This document shows positions 23,405 through 37,335 of a stretch of DNA of 64,000 nucleotides, piece by piece (position 1 is the stretch's first letter; each line of letters begins with the position of its first letter). This stretch comes from Sipunculus nudus (Eukaryota > Annelida > Sipuncula > Golfingiida > Sipunculidae). The stretch lies in the NCBI GenBank assembly GCA_026874595.1, contig CM049306.1:12361019-12425018 (forward strand), given 5' to 3'. The notes below the pieces were generated by a model that saw only the letters and a list, made by a program, of their open reading frames with translations, had not been told where the DNA came from and searched no databases. A program made the translations under genes and the position numbers.

Positions 23405-23730
23405 ACACGGTTGGGTTCTCAGGCACATTTTTTATAAATCAGTGCGCGAGGGCGATTACTTGTTTCATTTATTTTGTATATTTCGATAAAAATGTCACAT
23501 GATCAGAGAAAAGCATGATAAAAACAGAATTGTTTTGCTGAACAGGTGAAAGAACTACATATCAAAGGAAATCTAATCAAATTGTATCATTGTATCTTCT
23601 TGACAGAAATGTTCAAGCTGCTGGAGCTCAAAATTGGTAAGATTAAACTGAAAATCAAAATCAAAATATTTGATCGGGGGGGGGGGGGGGTTAAAATTAA
23701 TGCGCACGGTGCCTGAGAACTCTACTGTTA
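23405..23730 (-). mobile_element. MITE, second copy, inverted
   Basis: Ends GGTTCTCAGGCAC (23414-23426) and GTGCCTGAGAAC (23709-23720) are inverted repeats, with weaker similarity outward to ACGGTTG and CTACTGT. The reverse complement aligns along its length with the copy at 17131-17420, including the poly-C tract. A spurious frame crosses it. Confidence 0.75.
23676..23690. repeat. poly-G run (15) inside the MITE
   Basis: Poly-C on the element's own strand, at the same internal position as in the 17.1-kb copy. Confidence 0.95.
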
Positions 23731-25796
23731 TGCCTATTAAAACAGACCATTTTAGACCACAATAGCTCACTTGAAATATGTATTTGTTGATTGTCTCGGT
23801 AATTGAGAATACATCCTGGTTTGAATTAAAAGGCTACATTTAAGTTTTGTTGGCATGTCTTTTTTGTTATCACCTTAACCGTTGATATTGCTCCCTTGGT
23901 ACTTGAAATATTCCTGATGATTTATATAAAGTTATTCTCATTTTCAGTAAAACGGGGGAAAATGTTTTTAAGTTAGCAAGGAAATTATTAAGGAAGGTTT
24001 TGAACGGTATCTCAAATGTTGCAACATTCATTAACATTGCGATTTCTGTATCTTGTAGTCGCCACTAAATGGACGGGTTTTACACTACTTTTTTACATGC
24101 AGATCATGACGTCTAAACCCTACCAGTTTCTGTCATAAAGCTCTTGCATATTTTCTCATTTTAAAAAGTATCCGATGTGACCGGTCTATCCACCATAATA
24201 AGAGCGTATATTTTTTGTCCTTCTGCGCCAGGGGTGTTTGTTTATATTTACAGCCTGTGCTCTTTTCCCCCGAGTCCCCCTGCATTTCATAAGGGGCTTT
24301 AGGGTAAACCATTATCCCGCTTCATGTGGTTAACTTCGTCCGAAATCATTTGTGAATGTCTCATCAAATAGACAGCTTCGGGGCCTGAATTGGGAATCAG
24401 TTTTCCTCTGGGACTCCGATGTCCAGTGAGAGGGAAAATTATGTTAATATGGCTAAGTGCATTTCTGCCCTTTGGTCACTTGAGGTCAAACTTGACTTAC
24501 CCGTGGTGCCCATGGTGTTGATTATTCTAACCTTATGAGCTTTGGGATTTGATTATTGGTGTGTTGTTTTGCCGCTGAATTTGCAGCACAGTCAGAAACA
24601 CAGCAGACTGGGCATTAGAATAGTCACAGACAACACTACAGTACAACCAACGGGTACTTAATAACTCAGGGTAACGCTCCGGATCAAGGGCAAATAGGAT
24701 TTGTGATGAGGTCGTTATCAGCTCCAAGCTGCCGGATGCTGCACTGTCACAAGGGGATGTTAAATGGAAATTTGGGAAACCTTGTCACTTTGGCATGTGT
24801 ATGATAAAGTATGCATTATTCTACCGTTTCCCATGTTTCTGGTGCTACACCTATCAGCAGATGAACTAAAGGTGTGCCGTAGCTGAATTGCCGAACACAA
24901 ATATTTGATCAGTTGTCGTCTTAAAATAACAATGTTAAGGGTACAGACTTTGTTGAATAATCTTCTTAGAAATTAAAATAAGGCTTATAAAGCTGATACA
25001 TCCTCTAGTTTTTATAACTGATTAAAGAAAAAATAGTAAAAATAGTAAACTTATTCTTCTTGGTATTCCAGCCAATTTAAAATGTTCTTCACTTTCTATA
25101 TTTGATGTTATTAAATGCCGTTTCAACGTACGAACAGAATGAGCGCTTCATATACATAATACATCGTGCTGCATTTGCTCCCAATCTCCCAACTACCTCA
25201 CACAAAAAAATAACACCAGTAATAATAAGTTTTATGAAGTTCCATCATACGGACGAAATCAAATGACAAACCATTGTTAATCACCCATCTCCACAATGCT
25301 CAGCCTGATCATCCCCAGAAACACAAACCTCTTACCCTGCATTAATGTATGAATACTGAGTGCTAAGGAAATATTCAATTGTTAGCAGCTCATGAATATC
25401 TCGTGATTTTCAGGTTGAATTGACGTCCTCTAATAGCTGGGCATGACGCTGCATTGCTGAGATGTTACTGCTTTTACCAAGCAGATGTTTCACTTTCTTT
25501 GAGTGAATGTTAGGGCCGTACCCCGAACAAAGTCAGAGGGTGGGGGTGGGGGGCAGTAAATGCTTTGTCAGAGCGAAGCATAACGAGGGGCTACGCCCCC
25601 TCGAGGGGGGATGGTGTATTCAATTCATGATATAAATTTGCATTTCTGTGGGTATTTTTCTTATAATATCAGCTCTAATCATAGAAACTTAATATGTATT
25701 CAGTAACCCGGTAACTGATAGATAGTCCCCAGTCAAATTGAACTTTCTTGCAAATACTGCCTACATTTTTTTTTTGCTAAAGAAGGCCCAGATCTT
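23731..25796. other. no recognised feature
   Basis: Mixed composition and short frames only. Confidence 0.45.
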
Positions 25797-25814
25797 GGGG
25801 GGGGGGGGGGGGGG
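25797..25814. repeat. poly-G run (18)
   Basis: Long G homopolymer, with a T run of about 12 nt a short distance upstream. Confidence 0.95.
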
Positions 25815-27952
25815 TTCGGGCAGCTGCCCCTCCGACTATAGTGAAAATATAGATATACATGTACCCCTTCTTGAAACATAATGCACGTCACACCAGTAAA
25901 CCATACATGACAACAGCAGGTTAAGAGAGGAGACGTTAATAACCTGGGCGCCCAGTCTCCATATTGAACATGCATGGAAGCCGACGGCAGGTTCGATATT
26001 TTGAGAGACCCTTCAGAGAAGACTTGCTGATGAGGTGCTATTATGCGATTTATGACACATAATGCACCCTAAGTGTATATCATTAAAGAGGCTATGTAGT
26101 CGTCTCAGTAGAGGTGTCCCCGAAGACATTACCAACCACTCATTGATCCTCGAGTTCAAGCAGTTCCGGCGCCATATCCAAGACATGTATACTTAAATTA
26201 CTTGAAAACTGTCGACAACGTTTCCAAATCAGCCATTATCATTATCGCATTATATCTTATTTTATCGTCAGTCGTTGGGATATTTTATAACAATGTGACA
26301 AGGATCTCTCCCCTTGCTACTGTGGAGTTTGAATATGACTTAACTTTCAGGTTTAAGAAAATGAGATTAGCCGCATGCCGGTTGATAAATGATAACCTGC
26401 AACATATCTGGGGTCAGGTTACGAAAGAACTGTATATCTGGATCAACTTAAACCAATATTATTTTAATGTTTGGAATAAACAGCTTTTGGGGAGAATTGA
26501 ATGATTCTTTATTAAATGGAGTAGTAACTTTCTTAAAAAGATGCACAAGACAAATACATCATTTAAAAACTCCGGAAACCCACACACCGCTTTATGTCAT
26601 CCGGTATTGCATAGATATTAAGATTTTAATATGATATATTGCACATATGCATGAAATAAAAATATGCAAATCTCTGAGTGAAAAGAATAAAATTAATACT
26701 ACACTTTTCGACCCCTTGGGGATCGTACTTTGCACACTCGTACACACATTTTATAGTTCAGTATCCAAAAATTATATTTTATTTTGCTGTATGAGTGTAA
26801 AACTTGTGCGAGTACACTTAAAAATGTACTAGGCGGAGTGCGAGGCAGGGGCATTCAAGCTCATCTTTTTTCGCGAGCATGCGCATCGAGCTTCATCTGC
26901 TCTTTTGGAGCCCTATTTGTCAGCATTTCGAGTTTGGTCAAATGATATTTAATATAAACAAGACGTTGGGAGATACGGTTCAATGTTAAATAATTTTTAC
27001 ATTCATTATTTAAAAAATAACAAAATATGATTTTTTGTCAGCTCTTAGTATCATTCATTGATGGCAGATGGGAAAAGTCTGTTGTTTTAACAGTAATGAC
27101 ACATGTCATAAGAATGGAATCATTTACATCATGACCTGATGATCAAATTGTTTTATGAATGAAGAAGCCTCTTGCTGGAGATATTTGCCTCATTTCTTGG
27201 GCCTGACAGACTGGGTAAAAGATGTCTTGGGAAGATGGTAAAAGGGATTTCTGAGCACACCCGGTGTTCAGCGGACTGTGTAGGGGTGACGTGCCTGCAA
27301 TTTTACTGAACACTGCGTTACACTCTGCAGCCGTGATAAGGAGAACATGAAGATGACGAAGCAGCATCCACATATGTAGAAAATCGTTACTAATGTACCA
27401 TCTTTTACATCAAGCGTCTGGATGCCAACATGTTTCACAAAGCGTTCAGGTCTAATTGGACCTTTGTCACGACCTGGAGGGCTTCCGGGTTACATTTTAA
27501 TATCAAGTTTTCCAAATATTCAGTATTACATATAACGTGAGTCATTATGAAAGCTACAGTCTTAGACCTTAACTTTATGTTTAACAAGAACTGATGTTTC
27601 CTAATTTCATCAATCATAATGAACATAACATTTGGAATTAATATACTGTAAACCAAGAATGTCATGGTATTGCATTTTCGAAAATATTGTAATTTTTTTG
27701 CGACTTTTTTCGAATAGACGTTTTGGTCACAAATTTGACACAAGTTCTCTCCTGTGGTGAAGCGATTAACCTCGGCCTCGTGGTATATCGGCCCCTTGTT
27801 ATGATTTTCTTGGTTTTACAAGAGACAATGTTATTTCTCAAAGTTTCATATAAGAAGTCAGACAACAGGTGTTACATTTATTGTCAATAATTGTCAGTTA
27901 ATGGTTGTTATAGTGCATATATGGGGTCACTATTATTCCGATCTGGAAATGA
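25815..27952. other. no recognised feature; one weak coding-like trace
   Basis: A short plus-strand frame at about 26092-26196 reads PEDITNHSLILEFKQFRRHI and ends in a stop. It has the flavour of a LINE carboxy end, but I could not place it. Confidence 0.35.
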
Positions 27953-27976
27953 ATTATCTCGGGATCTCGAGATAAT
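27953..27976. other. perfect 9-bp hairpin
   Basis: ATTATCTCG and CGAGATAAT are exact inverted repeats around a 6-nt loop. This could be a palindromic regulatory site or the core of a small repeat. Confidence 0.5.
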
Positions 27977-29117
27977 ATACTAAATTATTAACTGGTTATA
28001 CTTTATATATTTGTAATTTATATAAATCTCCAACGGATGTCAGGATATACTCATTTTAGGTGATCCTTGGGTGATAGGATTAAAAATTATGTATTCACAG
28101 TCCTCGGGAATCCTTTCCCTCATCTAAAAAGCCATATGAACCCCAGGAATGTCATATTGACGGAATAATATCATGGCGTTATATGAAATAAGACAAAATG
28201 AGCCGGGGGTGGCCACCAGCAATTATTCAATTTTCTGATTTTTTAGAAACATATAATATAGCTGGGGAACAGACTGCTTAATTTCAATTATTACTGAAAA
28301 AGATGTGCGGTTATAAGACCAAGTGCAAATAAGTGAATTTGTGCCATAATTTGCTTGTACACTTTAGCCTCGGGTTTCGGGCATTGATTGTTTGAAGGAG
28401 TGTCTGGCTAACCGTGCCGATAATAACAAAAACGGAGTATGTGGGTGTCAGGTCTGTTGATCTGTGTTCTTTGGTCAACTGTTATTTCAGGAGTTCAACA
28501 GAAAGGAACGCCAGTGCTTGCTTGAAATCCACAGTACAAGAGGTCAATTCGAAACTTGATCAAAATGGATTTAAGACGTCAAAAGTGAGGCTTAAGGAAT
28601 ATAAGAAATTAGTCGAAATTAGCGTCGTTTTTCCCTTTTTCCCAGCAGTTTTCAGGGAGGGTTCAACTGCGTTTATAACGGAATATTCCACCTGCGACAT
28701 ACACCTTCTCTGAGTAAGTGGATGAAAGGTTATTATATGCCGTTGTAAGACATCTCTGGAGGACTTTCTTGTCCAAATTTAATAGCATGTAAATAAATAC
28801 AATCACTAGAGATGTGTAAATTATATTTATAGTTGTTATTAAGCGGCAGAATGTTTTATAAGTAAAATATTGGGAAGATAACTTAAGGTGCCATCTCCAT
28901 AAGAGGTCAATCAGCCACCAGACTGGTGGTTCTTGCTTCCCAAGTAGTACTTAAAGGCAGATACTTCGGTCGGCACCGTTAGTATTTGTTTTTTTTTTTC
29001 TAATTTCAAAAACCGTACCAGTAATAATGATTGTATCATGTAGTTGCTATTGTAATGCGGAAAGTATTTTTCTATCAGGGTCACACAGACCCTCATTTAC
29101 AGTTAGAAACCTCGATA
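27977..29117. other. no firm feature; one possible exon
   Basis: At 28491-28584 an open stretch follows TGTTATTTCAG and is followed by GTGAGG, so it has splice-like borders. Its translation is not recognisable, so it is not called a gene. Confidence 0.3.
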
Positions 29118-30520
29118 ACTGGTATTTTTAGTTCAATCCGTGAACTGATGCGCGGAAGCAGCATCAAATGTCCATCGTCCACCGTCTAGGACCAAATATC
29201 CAAACAGCCACTACAGCTTTCTTAATGCTTTTTCTTCAAGCATTATTAAGCATGTGATGATAATATTTTGGTATCTCAACCTGTATTGACCTACTTTCTG
29301 GGAGCTGCAATGTTTTTTTTCGAGACAAGTCACGAAGTATTTACATGTAGGCTTTCATATTATAATATACCATTCTTTATAGGAAGGGCAATAAAATGAG
29401 CATACATTGTTTGAGTCATATTGTTTTCAAAATGGAGGAACATTACACTTGGTCCAGAATTAAACAAATGGATGTGTTTGAGGACGTGATATGTTTGTAG
29501 AACAAATAAAAATGTAACCCGAATGGCAGGGGCCTTCAGCACCATGTTTCACAGGAATATTGATCATCAGACTGCTTTGTAATTTGAAGCTGCAGGAACC
29601 TTGTTAAACACTGGTATTTTTAGTTTACTCCGTGAATTGATGCCCCGCTGCAGCATACATCGTCTGTCGTCCACAATTTGAGAACAAATATTGCAACAGC
29701 CACTGCAGGTTTCTATATGAAACTTTGCAGATTTATTGATCAGGTGATGCTTTGTGATTTTAAGCTGCAGGTGGCGCCATTTATGTTGACCTATTTTTCT
29801 TTGGGTCGAAATGGGCCTTTCCTCTTTTTTTTCAAGATATGTCATGTCATATTAATAGTTTGGCATTCATGTCACAATTATTAGATCCATAGAGGAAGGT
29901 ATCGAGTATAAGTATGAATTCAGTTTAATTTATTTTTCTTCAAATTTGCTTAAACGCAAAAATGGCCGATTTGATTGTTTGCATACATGATATCACGTCT
30001 TTTAACAAATATCTATGGAAAGTCTGCAGCCTTCAGCACTAAGTTTCACAGATACCTTGATCATGCAACTGGTATGTGATTGGAGGCTGCAGGTGGCGCT
30101 ATCTGTGTTGAAGCGCTTTCGGTGGCCCAAAGTGACATGTAACTCTTTTTCTTAGAAAAATAATAAAGTATTTAAATTAAGGTTTGATGTCTAAGTCAAC
30201 AATTTCGTAGAAAAAGTTAAATTAAATTAGTGTAAATTCAGTCGGTGTGCGTCACCTATGTTGATTTATTTTTTTTAGCCGCAATATCCAATTTTCTGTA
30301 ATTCAGTCAGAAAGAAATATTTATGATGATATATGATGATAAACCATTCTGCAGAGCATGTGGAGTTAAATAAGTAAGAACTGAGTTTATTTTCTTAATT
30401 CTGTTTTCAAAATTTAAATTTAATGATTTCATTTAATTACATAAATAAAATAATTACTTTAACCAGATATATCAGAAATAGCTTCAACTATTGATCATGT
30501 GACTGGTTAACAAATGTGAG
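29118..30520 (+). repeat. diverged tandem array, ~490-bp period
   Basis: The block with ACTGGTATTTTTAGTT, CCGTGAA and AACAGCCACT appears near 29.12 and 29.61 kb, 492 bp apart. CCTTCAGCAC followed by GTTTCACAG appears at 29533 and 30030, 497 bp apart. A shorter motif, TGATCA-GTGA/CTGGT then AAGCTGCAGGTGGCGC and GTTGACCTA, recurs at about 29.25, 29.56, 29.74, 30.06 and 30.49 kb. So at least two and a half units exist, with related sub-blocks inside each. Copies are well diverged and non-coding. It may be a satellite or an internally repetitive dispersed element. Confidence 0.75.
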
Positions 30521-31169
30521 TCCTTCCGACTGTTATTGGACTGCTGCTTAAATGGTATTTTCACTGTCACAGAACAGTACCAATAGTAAGTTAGTACTAA
30601 TTCAATCAATAATTTTACAGCAGTGGTAATACAATTTGTATTATGGATGTGAGAATATGGATGTCTATTGTGATATATAAAGATTATGAATAGATGCCAC
30701 TGTAATTTCGTAGAGGGTACGCCGTGTCTAAATTAAGGGGCTGATCCATTTAGTTTCAAATGACTTGTCAGGGAATCAAACAGAGAAGCAAGGAAAAGGG
30801 TCAAACACATTTTGATGGATCCAGATCCATATTGAAATTTGATTTATCCGACTAAAACTGTCACTTGGACCATGTCTTAGCCTTGAGAACTTTAATAGAT
30901 ATTGACTGGTAAAATAAACCAATCCACAACTATCATGCTATAAACCCGAGCTGTTTTCGGTTGCGGTGGTAAAAATGATTGGCACTCATTAGCAACGTTC
31001 CAAATTACCAAATATATCAGTTCACATGGGTCAGTGTAACATTTCACATGAATAAACATACCTGAAACCTTGGTATCACTTTTCATAGTAAATCAGGTAT
31101 CACTTGTCAATAAATTATGCAAATTAGCAAAATATCTTCTGAATAAAAGAATCTGCTTAAAACCTGACC
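30521..31169. other. no recognised feature
   Basis: AT-rich, short frames only. Confidence 0.45.
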
Positions 31170-31865
31170 AAACCTACAAGAGAAATTACATCTCGAATTA
31201 ACATGCATTACTCTGTATTGCATAGTTTGCCACGTTTATACCAGATAAAATTCAACGGATTCACAATAATGCAGCCCGGCTTGAAGCGAATTGCCGCACA
31301 TTGTATAGAATTACTCCAGACGTGTAAGGGCTCTACTAGCATACCGTGGTGCAACGCATTTTACTTATCACCTTTCAAGCTCGCCATAAGCTTGGCAATA
31401 TTTATATATCGACTTAGGAAAAGCTCGTATCAAAGAACTCTCCATCCAAACACAAAAATTCTTCTTAATCTTGTTTTCAAGCATAATTTTGTTTAAAAAA
31501 ATATAACCTTTACGTGTGTTCCACAAAAAGTCTTGAACTAACTTCCAGAAGATGTAAAAATCTCTGCCACACATGCTAGTTTGAAAGAAAAGTTAAAGAT
31601 TATGTTATTAAGGACCCACTTCTACTAGTGTACTTCTTGTTCGTGTACATGTCTTGTTTTCCTTTTTTTATGCGTTCACACATATTTTATCATACTGTTC
31701 GCCATGTTATGTAAGTGTTTGCGAGTGAACGACTCTTCATGACTTGCGCTTCATCAACTATAGCATTCGTTTTATAATGATTTAAATATGTAATGCGCCA
31801 CGAGCATGATATAATAATGGATAAGTGCGCCATATAAATGAATATTAATAACATTCTTCTCCACT
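31170..31865 (+). pseudogene. CR1/Jockey-type LINE 3' end, copy 1, broken
   Basis: KIQRIHNNAARL (31247-31282) is the block that follows the RT domain in many CR1/Jockey-group LINEs. Further on, in another frame, LPEDVKISATHASLKEKLKI and LLRTHF (about 31539-31620) match the usual last block of such ORF2 proteins. A stop precedes LPED, where the family has W-N-S/T-L-P. The 3' UTR contains a GCGCC...GTGCGCCATATAAATG element and ends in short AT-rich repeats, as L2/CR1-like 3' ends do. The RT core is missing (5' truncation) and at least two frameshifts separate the blocks. Confidence 0.75.
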
Positions 31866-33523
31866 ATAAGCAAAATACAAAAAAAATACAATGCAGAGAA
31901 GAAGCCAGAGAATACAAAGTTTGGACCACTGAAATATCCAAATAAAAAGGCAGAAAGTACCAACTATTTCCCATCCTTTCCTCAGGTTCTTTTATAAGGT
32001 GTTATGCTGCAGAATTTTTCATAATCAGTTAAATTAATAGTTAAAAACTTATTATAAATTAATGTTTAAATTCTTATTATCCTTGAGCCTGATTATTATC
32101 ACCCCGTAAATTTTGGGTTACTGAGCTTAAAGATGTAATTGGACGCGGCTTTTCACGTTGAATATCAGAGGAAAAACATCTATCCTCAGTTGTTGTCAGA
32201 ATTCCCTGCCTTATAGCATGGACCTGTTGGTATTAAATCACTGTTAGAGTCAAGAGAATCGTAATTAAAATCCTCTGGAATTGTACTAAATGCGCCACTT
32301 TATCACTATTGATCAAATAATAGATATAGATTGTAATTAGAGCCGGCATGACTTGTTTCATCTTGGGCGCCGCGGTGTCGTGGTTTTCTACTGGGTGAGC
32401 TGGCATGATAATTACCGAGAAGAGTGATAAATTCCCTGTGGTCACGTATTTATGCTGTCCTTACGTTCAAAGGCGAGCTGTAAAGCCAGGGCACAGCAAG
32501 CCGTCAAGTATATCAAGTCGGCTTATCATCGGACAAACGACTCCCTCTTCAAAGAAATTAACCAAGTACATCAGTATCAGCAAATCTATGTGAAAAAATG
32601 CCTAAGGAAAACATTTTTTTATATTATTTTGACGCTTTCCTTCTTGCTATAATATAAACAACTGGGAATAAACAAAACGAACAACCTATATGCGGCGGGA
32701 CCGGGGCTCTCCTTTCCTTTTTTAAGGGTTCAAGGGATTACCGTTAGGTGATAGACCACAGATATCGAAATAGACCCCTTTAACAAGACCATGACACATA
32801 ATAGGGGAAACAGCTGCTTGTGAGGCGATAATAAAAACCGAATCATGTTTCCCGTAAACAACTATAGACCGTCTTAAGCTAAGATTAAGCTACCATGTAT
32901 CGACTTTTGCCGGTTCTGCATCATTTAACGGATGCAATAAAGAGAAAATATAACATACTGCCGTACCGGTATATCCTGTACATATTCTAACATCTGTCCA
33001 CACGCATTGCTCGTTACGCGTACCGCATATCACATGCCGTGCATATGGAATCTTAGATAAAACCTAAACCAATTCGGTTCTGCATCAAGTTATAAATTTA
33101 TGTTAACAAAAAGTTTATATGGATATTAAAACCTCACTATACCCGATTTATTTTAGATTGTAGCTCTTTCTTTATAGCAGGAATTATGCATTTTGTATTC
33201 TTTGGAATCCCTGTATACAAAATAATGAAGTTTAAGCATCTTCCAACCAAAGCTTTTATTTTATATTAAAAAAACCCAGAAACTCTTTAGTTTTGTCGAG
33301 CATTGTTCGTACATATTAAATTTTTAATTTATAACTATAGAATATGTAACATACGTTTTTCACTTCCCGTGATGACAGTAACATACATTTTGAACTATAC
33401 TCTGAGAAATCTATGAATTTAAGTATTCTTACAATTTCATATTGTATCCGCCTTTTGGGGTCCTGAATTTTAGGTTGATGATTATATCAACAATTGCCCT
33501 GTAAAGAAACTAGAGTGAAAATA
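31866..33523. other. no recognised feature
   Basis: Overlapping short frames near 32.4-32.65 kb resemble no known family. Confidence 0.4.
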
Positions 33524-33541
33524 CCCCCCCCCCCCCCCCCC
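33524..33541. repeat. poly-C run (18)
   Basis: Uninterrupted C homopolymer. Confidence 0.95.
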
Positions 33542-33828
33542 AGTAACCAAATTCCAGTATTTCCGGTCATGTGATCATCTAGTTACTGCCTGAGGTTCCA
33601 TGGTCATTCTGATTACCTTGACCGGAAGTGGAACGTCACATAATCTACCTAATTTGATTGCTGTATGACCATTATTTCCGATTGGCACTCAACATGTGGT
33701 CGCTGCCGTGTCACATCGTTAGCACTTCTGTAATTGCGCTTCGATTGAAGAATTCTTATACAATCAAGCTTAATTCTTTTCCGTTCGGTTCACAGGTCAC
33801 AGTTAGCCGCTCGAAGCTAATCAGGGGC

Positions 33829-33893
33829 CTCTCTCTCTCTTTCTCGTTCTCTCTCTCTCTCTCTCTCTCTCACGCACACACACACGCACACAC
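33829..33893. repeat. compound (CT)n-(CA)n microsatellite
   Basis: A CT tract of about 43 nt with one interruption runs into about 22 nt of CA-rich repeat. The frame across it gives Ser-Leu and His-Ala/Thr runs. Confidence 0.95.
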
Positions 33894-35434
33894 CGATGCG
33901 CATTCAGAAAATTTCATCAACTTCAGTGCGTTGTGTTTGATAATCTGTTTACTTTTGTCTGTTTGTTAATATTAAAGCTTAAACTTTGCTTGACGGATAC
34001 CGGTGAACATGTTGTTGTGATGTGCCTTGACAAGAAAAAGAATTTTGAACAGTTTGAAAACAAAAAGACACATGCAAGACAAGTTAATACATAAACATAG
34101 ACAGAAGAACATAGATGAATATATAACCTCCGGTTAGGTTTAATGTAAGAAAGATGTCGTTTTTTTTTCTCCCTCGACAGAATACAACCTCAGCCTATCA
34201 AAAACAATAATATTATCCCTAGCTCTTCACATGTTGAAAATACATTTAATACAAAATATAATTGTCGATATCATCATGTAGGAGTAAACCAAGAATGTAC
34301 GCCGGAGTTTATGGAGAAAGGACAATGGTTGCAGATGGCAGTAATATGTAGCGCGACAGAAAAGCGTTTCTTTCTGAAATAACGTTTTCGTAAATTTTCT
34401 GTCCAATTATTTGTATTATGGATCATACTGCAGGGCGTTCAGTGCTATGTAATTCTTCGGCAGTGTTTCATTACTGCACCTAGCAGTAACTATGACTGAC
34501 CCCTTTGGCTATCTGTTACAAATGCCTTTTTAGCCATTAATTTAATCGTGATGTAGCCAAGTTGATCGCTGGGAAAAGTCATGGAAGGGAATCAGTATTT
34601 TACAAATACTTGCTGATTTCGAAAGTGTTGAGAAGAAGATATAATAATTTTTCGGTTATTATAAGTAATCAGCAATTATTATTATTATTTTTACTATATT
34701 TATTATTATCATTATTATTATTAGCAGGATCAGTTTGAGCATTAGTAGTAGCAGTTGGAGTAGTGTATTGATTATGATATTAGTTACGTATTTTCATAAT
34801 TTCAGAACATTAACTACCTTCATGTGACTTGTTCACGTGTTATTTTTGGGATAATTATAATTAATCTGCCATTGAGTGGAAAGACTTTCTTGAAAGATGG
34901 TGACTTTCTCTGCAAAACCAAAAGCAGATGTAAATCACGTCAAAACCACGTCTTCTTAAATACTAAACTTCATTTTTCCCATAAAAAAATGCATAATTTA
35001 AACAACTGCTTAATTTAACTATCAATTAAATTTTTAACGCGGGTACTGTCGTCAGAGAGACGGGCCATTAATTCAGCTAAAAAGAATGCTGCTGAATTGA
35101 GAGTTCATTCTTATTCTTGGCTCTGTGCCAGCGCCATTGTGGCCATTTACCGCAACAAGAAATCCTTTTCTTTAGTGGAATGAAACCAGCACGAATAAAA
35201 CCCATGACCACTGAGAAAGGTAAGCTTCAGGTCACAACCAGTCGCCTCGTCTAAATAGATTATATCTGTATTCCTTCAATATCTGCTGTAAACGTTGTAA
35301 TATACACATTATGATATTATATGATTTCCTATAATAATAATAATAAAAAAATAAAAGCCGGTGTTCTCTGTCTTGTTTTTAATTATCGGTGTTTGGTCAA
35401 AACAAAATACTGTTTTAACCTGTTTTGAAACGTG

Positions 35435-35441
<7 letters not shown>
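33894..35441. other. AT-rich stretch with an ATT-repeat patch
   Basis: Degenerate (ATT)n at about 34676-34725 and a perfect AATTCAGC/GCTGAATT inverted repeat near 35075-35099. No gene seen. Confidence 0.5.
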
Positions 35442-35493
<52 letters not shown>

Positions 35494-35494
35494 A
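35442..35494. repeat. compound (AT)n-(GT)n microsatellite
   Basis: About 33 nt of AT followed directly by about 20 nt of GT, the same arrangement as at 10.14 kb. Confidence 0.95.
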
Positions 35495-37335
35495 TTCAAA
35501 CTCACAATTTCCCATTCTCACTGGACGAAATATCCTTGGCTCTGTGCCATCCCCCTTTCTTTATCAGAAGCAGAATTCGCCTCTACACTAGTTGTGACTT
35601 TTATTAAGGGGGAGCATACCTGCATATCAAAACGATCGTTACAAGGTCTTATAAACACTAATTAAAGCAAACTCAATAGAATATAAAGGACAATTATTTT
35701 ACACTCTGTTTAACGAGGAATGATGCAACTATTTCAAAACTGTGATAAAAGCATCAGCCGCTCCCATTAAAAGTCAACCCTAGTGTCATTTAATTACTTT
35801 CAATTATAATTCAGTTATAACAATGACATCCTTTTAGTCAGTTAATCTCATACACAACCCACTATCTTCCGCTTTGTCACTCTGCCGAGGGAGGATGCGG
35901 CACAGTTTCATAGGACGTATCTGTTTTACGATGATTTCAAACCCCGGTTACAGATTGCCTAAAACTGGAATCCGAAAGAGCGTAGGGATGAGGCTTTACA
36001 TCCCGTCCACCTGTCCACTTCCTCGTGGTGACTCGTTAATCAAACAAGTTCCACGCCCAAAGAATTCAGTGTTTTATACATGGGCATCGTTACCAGGAGA
36101 GCGTTAGCTGATTCGATCCACTTGACACATAATAAATTGCTACCTCCGGGTTTTTCAAAGGCCGGCCATGCTGGTTAAAGCCGACAGACTGATCGGCTAA
36201 TTCGTCCACTGAGTTATTGCTTGTCAATTTTTAGGACATACATGTTCTACATGGAGGAAATTCACCAAATCTGTTTTACCGATGAAATCATTTTGACTAT
36301 ACACATATCTGTACACCACAGTTAGCTTATATAAAAGATATCACATTAAAACAGAAAATAAAACACTATCGCTGGTTTCTTCCCCGATGGAATAGGAACA
36401 ACTGATAAATTGAAAATGTACGGATATTGCCAGAATATCTTGTTCTGACGGTTTTGTGAGCTTTGTCAGCTCAGCTGACTGAAAGTTGTCTGTTAGTCCG
36501 GTGGTCTGGTCACCCGTCCGTAAATAGGACGCCAATCATAACCATTAAACATAAAAACTTCTTACTTAAACTTCAGATATCTTGGGAAACCTTCATGGAA
36601 GTCTGAGATTAGGCCACGGTGACCTAAATTCTACGATCTACAGAGCAAACATGTGATTCTGAGCATCCTGAAAGTCGTGCACTTCTCAGTGGTCGAGGTT
36701 GCTGAGCAACTGTTTGGTTCATATTATGTAGAGAACGTGCATGTTCTTCACCTTTCAGACAATCAGCAGCAAATTGACAATATAATTTGACTTTACCTTC
36801 GTGATGTTGGGCGATTAATTGTAACATGGTTGAAATAAAAGGTTGATGGTTAAATTAATTTTTAAATGGCTTAGCCGAATATTTTTGTTTTCGTTCATTA
36901 CAATGTTTTTGATTGAAAGTTTGTATCTATGATGTTATGTCTGTTCCCAATATCTCAGGTATTGCTGGGACAATGAGCAACATAATTTATTGTGAGTGCA
37001 TGGTGTGTTAGTTTAAAGAGCGGGAAGCGCCTATTCTTGACTTTCCACGAGTCAAAAGATCTTTACCCTCTACTTCCTACATAAGTCAATAATAATCTTA
37101 AATGTAAAGGTTGACTATTCATTAGACTTAGTTGAACTAAATGTATTGAAATGAACCGTTTTCAAAATGGCAGGTATGATTAACTTTAAATTTTGCTTAT
37201 CGCGGTATATTATGATTTCTGTGTTTTCTTATAATGTGAGACGTTCGTGTGATTTGACTGTATGCGAGCTACACGTGGCATTTCTAATGTTAACCTGCGA
37301 GCCCAATTGGTATGTTCAAACGTCATGATATTGTT
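35495..37335. other. no recognised feature
   Basis: A 77-codon frame at 35874-36107 is GC-richer than its surroundings but resembles nothing I know. Confidence 0.4.

Noticed and set aside
26092-26196. Possible gene exon ending PEDITNHSLILEFKQFRRHI
   Set aside because: Only about 35 codons, no clear splice acceptor, and a vague likeness to LINE carboxy ends that could not be placed.
29118-30520. CRISPR-like or regularly spaced repeat array
   Set aside because: Units are long, diverged and unevenly spaced, and the DNA is eukaryotic in character.
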